Below, piece after piece: positions 1 to 5,425 of a stretch of 9,981 nucleotides of DNA. The DNA lies in contig JAUQZZ010000068.1 of assembly GCA_030586765.1 (NCBI GenBank), forward strand, positions 1 through 9,981, written 5' to 3'. Below the pieces are notes generated by a model. It worked only from the letters and a program-made list of their open reading frames with translations, made no database searches and was not told where the DNA came from. A program made the position numbers and the translations under genes. The stretch comes from Candidatus Brocadiales bacterium. Its GTDB lineage: Bacteria; Planctomycetota; Brocadiia; Brocadiales; Bathyanammoxibiaceae. Every line of letters begins with the position of its first letter. Within the stretch, counting starts at the first letter, position 1.

Positions 1-990
1 CTCCTGGATGGTGTCCTCGTTTGGCCTTATAATTACTATTCCTCTGTTGCCATCGATGATGACGGTATCTCCAGGGTAAACCTCTGTAGTAATGCGTCCT
101 AGACCTACCACACCGGGTATTCCCAGGGCCCGGGCTAGTATAGCCGTGTGGGAGGTTCTTCCCCCCACCTCTGTGGCAAAACCCTTTATCTTTTCAGGGT
201 CCAGGGAGGCCGTTTCTGAAGGACTCAGGTCGTGGGCAATTAGGACCGCTTCTTCTGTGAGATTTTTTAGCTCTTCACGTTTTTCCCCTAGGAGATTTTC
301 TAGCAATCTGCCTTCTATGTCGAAGATATCGCTTACCCTTTCCTTCAAGTACGGCTCATCCATACTCTGGAATTTTCTGGCGTATCCCTTGAGGACAAGG
401 GAGACGGCGAATTCCGCGGTGACCTTTAAATCCTCAATCTTCTTGACAAATTCTTCTTTTAAATGTTGGTCTTGAAGAATCATCCTATGGGCCTTTAGTA
501 TGGTGCCTATCTCATGACCCAGTCCGGTGGTTGCCTTGCCTTCAAGGTCTTTCATCTGCTGTTTTGCCAGGACGATAGCCTGTTCTAGCCTCCTTATCTC
601 CTGGGGTACTTGACCCTCGAGGATGAAGTTTCTCTTAACCCAGTAGCCTTTGCCTTCCAGGATATAGGCCTTTTTTATGACCACTCCAGGGGCCAGGGCT
701 ATACCCTTCTTGACCACCGTTACCTCTTCACCAAAAGTGCCGCTTACCAGGGCCTCTAGGGCATCTATGGCCTCTGTGGCGTCACTACCCCTGGCGACAA
801 TACGTATATCGGTACCTCTTTCAGCGCCAAGGGTGAGGAGTTCGATGACACTTTTAGCATTGGCCTCTTTGTCCCTAGCCAACACCTTTATATCAGAGGA
901 GTATCTGTTGGCTATCTCTGCAAAGCGGGTGGCTGGCCTGGCGTGGAGGCCATCTGTATTGAGGATCCTTAATTGTCGGTCGATGTCCAT
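1..990 (-). CDS. ptsI: HPr-Enzyme I fusion, PEP-protein phosphotransferase (partial, C-terminus outside window)
   Basis: This cytoplasmic protein takes phosphate from PEP and, through a covalently joined HPr domain, passes it to an EIIA. The reading frame is open from ATG 990 to base 1 (330 codons seen) and is cut by the window edge, losing the PEP-binding barrel. Residues 1-90 are an HPr domain: the active histidine is H16 in GLHARPAT, and the regulatory-serine position is S47 in AKSVIELLTLG. From about 94 the EI N-terminal domain follows, with a helical HPr-binding part (GHEIGTILKAH, 158-168) and the phospho-histidine H281 in GGRTSHTAILARALG. No stop separates the two domains, so this is a true fusion. 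A TAA in frame at 997-999 fixes the start. No good Shine-Dalgarno is visible, and the gene begins 24 bp after ptsN, which suggests translational coupling. No GAF domain precedes EI, unlike classical PtsP. It probably feeds EIIA-Ntr next door; a sugar PTS partner elsewhere cannot be excluded. Confidence 0.95.
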   Translation of the reverse strand, partial: MDIDRQLRILNTDGLHARPATRFAEIANRYSSDIKVLARDKEANAKSVIELLTLGAERGTDIRIVARGSDATEAIDALEALVSGTFGEEVTVVKKGIALAPGVVIKKAYILEGKGYWVKRNFILEGQVPQEIRRLEQAIVLAKQQMKDLEGKATTGLGHEIGTILKAHRMILQDQHLKEEFVKKIEDLKVTAEFAVSLVLKGYARKFQSMDEPYLKERVSDIFDIEGRLLENLLGEKREELKNLTEEAVLIAHDLSPSETASLDPEKIKGFATEVGGRTSHTAILARALGIPGVVGLGRITTEVYPGDTVIIDGNRGIVIIRPNEDTIQE

Positions 991-1014
991 GGTACTTTAG
1001 AGAGGTCTAACTGG

Positions 1015-1494
1015 TTAGGGGAGAGAGGAGTGAAGACTATCTACTTCTCTGAGGACCTCTATCATTTCCTTCTTTCCCATGGCCTTGGTCATAAAACGTC
1101 GGAAGTCGTTATCTCTTATCAGGGTAGCTATCCTCTCCAAGGCAGCCAGGTGTACGCCAGCGGATTCGTTGGGGGATAGTAGAAGAAATATCAGGTGTAC
1201 GGGTTCGCCATCCAGGGCATCAAATTCTACACCCTTTTCTGAGCGGGCAACCGTTCCCATGAGTCTTCCTACACAGGCGTGTTTTGTATGGGGCACAGCT
1301 ACTCCTCCCCCTATTCCTGTACTCCCTAACTCTTCCCTCTTGATAAGGGCCTTCATGACGCCCTCCACCTCTTTTGCTGGAATCTTTTGTGCCTCTTTTA
1401 AGACTTCTACCATTTCACGAATGGCCCCGATTTTGTCCTTAGATTTTAAGTTGTAAATTATGGCTTCCTCTACAAGGAAATCCATTAGTCGCAT
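1015..1494 (-). CDS. ptsN: PTS EIIA-Ntr regulatory protein (PtsN)
   Basis: EIIA-Ntr is the terminal phosphate acceptor of the nitrogen PTS. It works as a soluble cytoplasmic regulator whose phosphorylation state controls targets such as potassium transport, kinases or stress responses in studied bacteria. The 159-residue length fits the family. The phospho-accepting histidine is H69 in GGGVAVPHTKH, and the fold signature continues through the VHLIFLLLSP and GVHLAALERIATLI segments. The start at ATG 1494 is set by a perfect AGGAGGA at 1499-1505, 4 nt upstream; a second ATG three codons in is too far from it. The gene lies 68 bp after hpf and 24 bp before the HPr-EI gene, so the donor and acceptor of the relay are co-transcribed. 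In proteobacteria rpoN often precedes hpf-ptsN; it is not here. No fused sensory domain is present. Confidence 0.95.
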   Translation of the reverse strand: MRLMDFLVEEAIIYNLKSKDKIGAIREMVEVLKEAQKIPAKEVEGVMKALIKREELGSTGIGGGVAVPHTKHACVGRLMGTVARSEKGVEFDALDGEPVHLIFLLLSPNESAGVHLAALERIATLIRDNDFRRFMTKAMGKKEMIEVLREVDSLHSSLP

Positions 1495-1562
1495 CTAATC
1501 CTCCTGCCGAGAGAGGGCTTTTGCTGGGAAAGGGGGTTTAAAAAACTTATAGATGGGACCAC

Positions 1563-1928
1563 CTATAGAACAGGAAGGGTCTCTTCCCCCTCTGGAGGTT
1601 TTTCCGTCAGACCAGGTGGTAATGTACCCTTCCTCGCCCTTTTTCTATAAAGTTTTTCCTTATGTCGTGTGAGCTGTCTTTCTAACTTGTCTACTGCCCT
1701 GTCTATAGCTGCGTAGATGTCGTGGTCGGTGACTTCTGCAATAAGCATAGAGCCCCTGGCGGCCGAGACGATCATCTCTGCAGTATGTCTGTCGCTTTCT
1801 ACATTTAAGTTCATCTGTACCTTTATAACCCTGTCGAAGAACTTCTCCAGTTTAGAGGCCTTCTTCTCGGCATAGCTTTTTATGGCGGCGGTTATATTAA
1901 TGTGCCTTCCAGAAACTATTATATCCAA
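1563..1928 (-). CDS. hpf: Ribosome hibernation promoting factor, short form with C-terminal tail
   Basis: HPF/YfiA-family proteins bind the decoding centre of the 30S subunit and silence ribosomes in stationary phase or starvation. Residues 1-95 form the conserved beta-alpha-beta-beta-beta-alpha domain, starting MDIIVSGRHINIT and ending in the family helix DIYAAIDRAVDKLERQL (70-86) followed by a basic stretch, KEKLYRKRARK. The protein is 121 residues: longer than the short HPF of E. coli, but lacking the C-terminal dimerisation domain of long HPF. Instead it has a roughly 20-residue Pro/Glu tail, reminiscent in length of YfiA. The start codon is TTG at 1926-1928, supported by AAAGGAA at 1934-1940 and by alignment of the first beta strand. 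A strong promoter lies upstream, and ptsN follows after 68 bp. Whether it dimerises 100S ribosomes or blocks dimerisation, as YfiA does, cannot be told from sequence. Confidence 0.93.
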   Translation of the reverse strand: MDIIVSGRHINITAAIKSYAEKKASKLEKFFDRVIKVQMNLNVESDRHTAEMIVSAARGSMLIAEVTDHDIYAAIDRAVDKLERQLTRHKEKLYRKRARKGTLPPGLTEKPPEGEETLPVL

Positions 1929-1933
1929 AGAAG

Positions 1934-1940
1934 TTCCTTT
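1934..1940 (-). promoter_or_regulatory. Ribosome binding site that decides the hpf TTG start
   Basis: The minus strand reads AAAGGAA here, with about 6 nt between AGGA and the TTG at 1928. There is no in-frame ATG close by, so this site is the main reason to accept TTG as the hpf start. Confidence 0.7.
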
Positions 1941-1972
1941 CTTTTTCTTGAGTAATGGACAATTTTAGTTTT

Positions 1973-2001
1973 ATTTTACTTTGTTAGTACCAGAGAGTCA
2001 A
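1973..2001 (-). promoter_or_regulatory. Sigma-70 promoter of the hpf-ptsN-HPr/EI operon
   Basis: On the minus strand a -35 box TTGACT (2001-1996) is followed by exactly 17 bp and a -10 box TAAAAT (1978-1973). Each box differs from consensus by one base. Transcription would start near 1966, giving a leader of about 38 nt before the hpf TTG. The site lies in the 83-bp gap after the comF stop, so hpf-ptsN-ptsI can be expressed independently of comF. No sigma-54 type GG/GC pair was noticed in this gap. Confidence 0.75.
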
Positions 2002-2011
2002 GGGGATTACT

Positions 2012-2758
2012 TTACACTTGGTCCCGCTTAGATCTAGCTAATACAAGGACATATACCTTTTTTGCCCCAGCGTTCTTTAGTACCCTGGCGCATTCCGAGG
2101 CCGTAAGGCCTGTGGTTAGCACATCGTCAACCAAGAGGACATTTCTTCCCTCAAATTCCCTGGGCCTCTTTACAGCAAAGGCATCGGAAACGTTTTCCTT
2201 GCGCCGTGGGTAGGGAAGATTAGACTGGGAAAGGGTCTCCTTTACCCTCTGAAGACCTCCTGTGCTTAGGTCCACCCGCATGTAACGGGCAACCCTTGAT
2301 GCCAGAAGTTCTGCCTGATTAAACCCTCTTTCCATCCTCTTTTTCCAATGGAGGGGAACCGCTACTATCCTGTCAATGTTACTGGGAAGAGGGGCATCTT
2401 TCCCTACGAACTCAAGAAGGGTGTGTGCTAGTGGGTTCACTAAAAAATCATGCCTTCCGTACTTAAACTGATGAATTAACTCTTTAATTACCCCTTCATA
2501 ATAGGTGGCTGATAAGGCGCCGTCAAATCTCAGCTTATCGCCCCTGCACTCCATGCAGCCATCGCGGCCTATAAGGCTGTATTCCCCCAGACCTACTCCG
2601 CATCTAGGGCAGCGGATTCCTCTGATGTAACTGATAGCCTGTCTGCAAGACTCACAAAGATATTTAGCTCCTTCCCTGTGCAGGCTCTTTTTGCAGCTGA
2701 AACAGTGATGTGGATAGAGTAGGTTTAGAAATGCTTCTAGGTATACCTTTAGTACCAT
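2012..2758 (-). CDS. comF: ComF family phosphoribosyltransferase-like protein
   Basis: ComF proteins are cytoplasmic and needed for DNA uptake in naturally competent bacteria. They combine a zinc-finger N-terminus with a PRTase fold, and their exact reaction is unsettled. Here residues 19-71 carry four Cys pairs (C19/C22, C35/C38, C50/C53, C68/C71), enough for two zinc knuckles. Residues 80-248 are the PRTase-like domain with the PRPP-binding loop VLLVDDVLTTGLT (207-219), including D211-D212 and T215-T216-G217, and the ComF motif VPLHWKKRMERGFNQAELLA (134-153). The length of 248 is typical. ATG 2758 follows an in-frame TAA 9 nt upstream, so the start is firm, but no clear Shine-Dalgarno is seen. 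The gene stands alone, between a 272-bp intergenic region and the hpf promoter. No other competence gene is in the window, so a role in transformation is inferred from family only. Confidence 0.93.
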   Translation of the reverse strand: MVLKVYLEAFLNLLYPHHCFSCKKSLHREGAKYLCESCRQAISYIRGIRCPRCGVGLGEYSLIGRDGCMECRGDKLRFDGALSATYYEGVIKELIHQFKYGRHDFLVNPLAHTLLEFVGKDAPLPSNIDRIVAVPLHWKKRMERGFNQAELLASRVARYMRVDLSTGGLQRVKETLSQSNLPYPRRKENVSDAFAVKRPREFEGRNVLLVDDVLTTGLTASECARVLKNAGAKKVYVLVLARSKRDQV

Positions 2759-2780
2759 GAGATGTTAAATTTATCAACCA

Positions 2781-2799
2781 ATGTCGTGTTTATCGACAT
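2781..2799. repeat. Small palindrome upstream of comF (possible operator)
   Basis: Perfect 6-bp arms ATGTCG (2781-2786) and CGACAT (2794-2799) are separated by 7 bp, ending 23 bp upstream of the comF start. The position fits a repressor or activator site for comF, but no matching -35/-10 pair is clear, and a 6-bp palindrome can occur by chance. Confidence 0.35.
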
Positions 2800-2855
2800 A
2801 CATTCCTTACTACACTGCCAGGAAATCCCTCCACAGCCTCAGCATAAACTCTTCG

Positions 2856-2861
2856 TATAAT
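2856..2861 (+). promoter_or_regulatory. TATAAT box upstream of a possible small plus-strand gene
   Basis: A perfect -10 hexamer TATAAT lies 38 bp before the GTG of the small plus-strand frame. The bases 16-18 bp upstream do not resemble TTGACA and there is no TG extension, so promoter activity would need an activator or is fortuitous in this AT-rich stretch. Confidence 0.35.
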
Positions 2862-2898
2862 CTGTAATATATTGATTTAAGAGGAGTTACATATATCT

Positions 2899-3027
2899 GT
2901 GACGCTTAGTGAATTGAAGTCGTTCATCTCCATTATTGGCACAAGTATTGCTCTATTTCTGGTAGAGGTTCTGTTTCCTGCCAAACGGGACCACAGGCAG
3001 TTTTTCCCAGAAAGGCCAGATAGATAG
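2899..3027 (+). CDS. Possible small single-pass membrane protein, 42 residues, unknown function
   Basis: This short frame starts at GTG 2899 and stops at TAG 3025-3027. It is the only plus-strand gene candidate in the window. Residues 9-26 (FISIIGTSIALFLVEVLF) form one hydrophobic helix long enough to cross a membrane. The C-terminal tail is rich in charge (PAKRDHRQ, then more Arg), which by the positive-inside rule puts the C-terminus in the cytoplasm. AGAGGAG at 2880-2886 could serve as Shine-Dalgarno, though 12 nt from the GTG is long, and TATAAT lies 38 bp upstream. An in-frame TAA at 2878-2880 prevents a longer form. The stop falls in the loop of a strong stem-loop shared with the convergent nitrilase gene. 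I recognise no family. It may instead be a chance frame, since short hydrophobic frames arise easily in AT-rich DNA. Confidence 0.4.
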   Translation: MTLSELKSFISIIGTSIALFLVEVLFPAKRDHRQFFPERPDR

Positions 3028-3040
3028 GCACTATCTGGCC
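3014..3040. terminator. Stem-loop at the convergent gene ends, probable bidirectional terminator
   Basis: Arms GGCCAGATAG (3014-3023) and CTATCTGGCC (3031-3040) are perfect 10-bp complements around a 7-nt loop. On the minus strand the stem starts within the last codons of the nitrilase gene, includes its TAG stop, and is followed by TTT, then CTGGGAAAAA. On the plus strand it is followed by a pyrimidine run with a short TTT. The U tracts are weak, so it may act as a Rho-assisted terminator or 3'-end stabiliser instead of a classic intrinsic terminator. Confidence 0.55.
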
Positions 3041-3873
3041 TCCCTCCTTTCTAGGCCGCAATAATTGATGTTCGCTTCTGTTATAGGCAGTCGTCTTCTT
3101 ACCTCTCTCAATAAATTAAGGTCTAAATCGGCAACTACCAGGGTTTCTTTATCAGGGGCCTGGGTAAGGACGGTACCCCAGGGGTCTACTATCATGCTTC
3201 TGCCCAGGGTGGTGATGCGGTTTGGGTGGGTGCCTAACTGGTTAGGGGCCACAATGTAGACCTGATTCTCTATAGCCCTTGCCCTGAGGAGTACCTCCCA
3301 ATGGTCTTTACCTGTAAAGGTGGTGAAGGCAGAAGGAAGGAGTATTATTTCAGCACCTCTCAGTCTGAGGGCTCTAAAGAGTTCGGGGAAGCGCAGGTCG
3401 TAACATATGGATAGGCCAACCATGTATCCGTCTACTCTAGCAGTAGTTAGCTCACTTCCAGGCAATATACTCTCGGATTCCTTGAACCTTATCCCTTTGG
3501 GGATATCTATGTCAAAGAGGTGTATCTTTCTGTAAATCCCCAGGATTTGACCCTTTGGTCCAAGGAGCACTGAGGTGTTGAAGGCCCTACCCTTTCTAGC
3601 CCTCTCCATGATACTCCCGCAGAGGATATAAATCTTGTTCTGCCTGGCCTTCCTTGCCAGGAGATTGATAGTGGGACCAGGCACGGATTCAGCTTTTTTG
3701 ACTACGTCTTCCAGGGTGCTGCAACAGTTAAAGAGTTCGGGAAGGACTACGAGCCTTGCCCCCTGAGTCTTGGCTGACTTAATGAGGCCTAAGGCCTTCT
3801 CTATATTCTCATTCTTGTCCTTCTGGGAAGAGAGTTGCAGGGCAGCAACCCTCAAGCCTTCCCTTCCTCCCAT
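3031..3873 (-). CDS. Carbon-nitrogen hydrolase, Nit1-like (deaminated glutathione amidase type)
   Basis: Nitrilase-superfamily amidases cleave C-N bonds through a Glu-Lys-Cys triad. All three are visible when numbered from the chosen start: E46 in VVLPELFN, K116 in YRKIHLFDID, C157 in SICYDLRFPEL. The later stretch HWEVLLRARAIENQVYIVAPNQ is close to the Nit1/YbeM branch, whose members repair deaminated glutathione. Nit2 omega-amidase is the next best alternative, and substrate cannot be settled by eye. The frame extends to GTG or ATG codons further up, but those lie inside the lptG coding end. The start at ATG 3873, two bases after the lptG TAA, gives 280 residues, in the family's usual range, and places GGGGG about 8 nt upstream. 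It is the last gene of the rodA-to-nitrilase block and ends inside a stem-loop. No signal peptide is seen, so it is cytoplasmic. Confidence 0.9.
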   Translation of the reverse strand: MGGREGLRVAALQLSSQKDKNENIEKALGLIKSAKTQGARLVVLPELFNCCSTLEDVVKKAESVPGPTINLLARKARQNKIYILCGSIMERARKGRAFNTSVLLGPKGQILGIYRKIHLFDIDIPKGIRFKESESILPGSELTTARVDGYMVGLSICYDLRFPELFRALRLRGAEIILLPSAFTTFTGKDHWEVLLRARAIENQVYIVAPNQLGTHPNRITTLGRSMIVDPWGTVLTQAPDKETLVVADLDLNLLREVRRRLPITEANINYCGLERREAR

Positions 3874-3875
3874 GT

Positions 3876-4946
3876 TTATGCCCCCATCCAGTCGAAGAGA
3901 AGTACCCCTATAGTGGCAAAGGCCAGGACGGGCAGCCAACCAGCTAGAAGAGGATGGAGATTTCCTGTTATCCCTAGATTGGTACAGAACATGCTAATAA
4001 TGAAATATGAGCAGACGACGCCCATCAAGGTGCTTATACTCAAAAAGAGATTCTTTCGCAGCCTCTGAAAACCCACAATAAAAGGTACCCCCAGGAGTAT
4101 AAGGACAAGGCTGGTGAAGGGATAGGCCAGCCTGGAATAGAAGAACACAGGATACCTGGGGTCTTCAGGCTCCTTTTTCCATTGGGACCTCATCTGGAGA
4201 AGGCTCATGAGACCTGGGTCTCTTTCCTCTTCCCTCATATCTGCAGGGGTTATCTCGGTTTCTAGAAAATATTCTTTTCTTTCTTCAGTCGGGGCTACCC
4301 ACTTTCCTTCTTTATAATTATTCTTTACCAGGTCTGTAAGGTACCAGGTATTGTTACCCACCCATTTACCTTCCTTAGTATTTATGGTGTAGAGTTCTCC
4401 TTTGTTTTTATCCCTTCCCAGGATGAAGATAGATTTCATAGTTTCTTCCACAACATCGTACCTGGCAACACTTATGACGATGTTTTTAGTACGGTCTTCT
4501 AGAAACAGATTCTTGAGTTCACTCCTATCAAAGGTTATTGTCTTAGTCCTTTCAAGGGTGTATGCAAAAGAAGGGATCAGGAACTCCTGGTTGCCCATGG
4601 CCATTAGGGATAGGATGGCCACGGTTACAAAGAGGGGTAGTAATATCCTATACAGGCTCAGACCAGCTATCTGCATGGCCAGGAGTTCGTTACCTTTGCT
4701 CAGTTTTACTAGTACGAAGCCTGTAGCCATGAGGATTATGGCAGGAAAGAGCTTCACCATCATAGTCGGAAGGAAAAGGCTATAGTAGTTCAGAGCCATG
4801 GGAAGGGCCTTATCGCCCAGGGCAAAGAGGTCGTCTAGTTTCTGGAAGATGTCCACTACCAGGTAGATTCCCAGGAAGATAAAGGAGCAGACAAGAAAGG
4901 ATGGTATGAAGGTTCTTATAAGGTATCGGTCTAACCTAGAAAACAT
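3876..4946 (-). CDS. lptG: LptF/LptG (YjgP/YjgQ) family lipopolysaccharide export permease, LptG-like
   Basis: LptF and LptG form the membrane part of the LptB2FG ABC transporter, which extracts lipopolysaccharide from the inner membrane and passes it to the LptA/C bridge. The 356 residues show six predicted membrane helices at about 13-33, 60-80, 98-118, 271-292, 302-322 and 333-351. A periplasmic beta-rich domain lies at about 130-260, the standard topology. The N-terminal LDRYLIRTFIPSF and VDIFQKLDDL motifs resemble LptG more than LptF, but the assignment between the two is only moderate. Start ATG 4946 has AGGAG at 4955-4959, inside the last codons of folK, 11 bp from the folK stop, so the two are co-translated. 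Its usual LptF partner is not adjacent. The gene implies a lipopolysaccharide-containing outer membrane. Confidence 0.92.
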   Translation of the reverse strand: MFSRLDRYLIRTFIPSFLVCSFIFLGIYLVVDIFQKLDDLFALGDKALPMALNYYSLFLPTMMVKLFPAIILMATGFVLVKLSKGNELLAMQIAGLSLYRILLPLFVTVAILSLMAMGNQEFLIPSFAYTLERTKTITFDRSELKNLFLEDRTKNIVISVARYDVVEETMKSIFILGRDKNKGELYTINTKEGKWVGNNTWYLTDLVKNNYKEGKWVAPTEERKEYFLETEITPADMREEERDPGLMSLLQMRSQWKKEPEDPRYPVFFYSRLAYPFTSLVLILLGVPFIVGFQRLRKNLFLSISTLMGVVCSYFIISMFCTNLGITGNLHPLLAGWLPVLAFATIGVLLFDWMGA

Positions 4947-4957
4947 TTTGTGTGCTC

Positions 4958-5425
4958 CTACGATCTACCTTCTAAGGACTTCAGGATTTCAGAAGCTGTC
5001 TTATTCAAGACAGGATGCATGGCCTTTGGCGCTATATCAGAAAGTGGTTCCAGGACGAACCTCCTCCTGTGCATCATAGGGTGTGGTATCTTAAGGTCCT
5101 CCTCCTGGAGTATACAGTTATCGTATAAGAGGATGTCTATGTCAATGGTTCTGGGACCCCATTTTTCTTCCCTCTTCCTGCCCAAATTTATTTCTATCTC
5201 TTGTATTTTGCTTAAGAGTTCTTTGGGTGAGAGGGGGGTTTCTATCTCAACGACCCCATTGATGAATCTTGGCTGGGGAGGTCCCCCTTCTGGTTCTGTT
5301 TCATAATAAGAAGACCTCTTCGAGACTGAGATGTTCTCACAGGCCTTCAGGCTCTTTACGGCCTCCTCCAGGGTCTTTATCCTTTTACCCAGGTTGGAAC
5401 CAAGACCGAGGTATACTAGGGGCAT
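4958..5425 (-). CDS. folK: 2-amino-4-hydroxy-6-hydroxymethyldihydropteridine pyrophosphokinase
   Basis: FolK (HPPK) transfers pyrophosphate from ATP to 6-hydroxymethyl-7,8-dihydropterin, the step before dihydropteroate synthase in folate synthesis, in the cytoplasm. Typical features are the N-terminal VYLGLGSNLG (4-13), the pterin/ATP region SSYYETEPEGGPPQPRFINGVVEIET, and the signature KWGPRTIDIDILLYD (88-102). In that signature R92, D95 and D97 match the catalytic and magnesium-binding residues of the E. coli enzyme. From ATG 5425 the protein has 155 residues, normal for a single-domain HPPK. A start 16 codons upstream is possible but would lie inside the radical SAM gene and precede the fold. 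AGGAGG at 5436-5441 supports 5425. The gene overlaps the radical SAM stop by 10 bp. No other folate gene (folB, folP) is in view. Confidence 0.96.
   Translation of the reverse strand: MPLVYLGLGSNLGKRIKTLEEAVKSLKACENISVSKRSSYYETEPEGGPPQPRFINGVVEIETPLSPKELLSKIQEIEINLGRKREEKWGPRTIDIDILLYDNCILQEEDLKIPHPMMHRRRFVLEPLSDIAPKAMHPVLNKTASEILKSLEGRS

Noticed and set aside
92..475. Open plus-strand frame of 127 codons
   Set aside because: It lies opposite the HPr-Enzyme I frame, whose active-site motifs are intact, and its translation is Ser/Arg-rich with no recognisable domain.
1079..1456. Open plus-strand frame opposite ptsN
   Set aside because: It is a shadow of the well-supported EIIA-Ntr gene, with no ribosome binding site or recognisable motif.
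1495..1562. Terminator between hpf and ptsN
   Set aside because: There is a T-rich patch but no stem of useful strength before it; the two genes are more likely one transcript.
2918..2968. Short minus-strand frame of about 16 codons between comF and the nitrilase gene
   Set aside because: It is too short, polar and featureless, and overlaps the better-supported plus-strand candidate.
3874..3939. Longer start for the nitrilase, 22 codons upstream
   Set aside because: It would overlap the end of the lptG-like gene, adds no family-conserved residues, and ATG 3873 sits ideally two bases after the preceding stop.
4402..4785. Open plus-strand frame opposite the lptG-like gene
   Set aside because: The hydrophobic look comes from the complement of membrane-helix codons; the minus-strand gene is certain.
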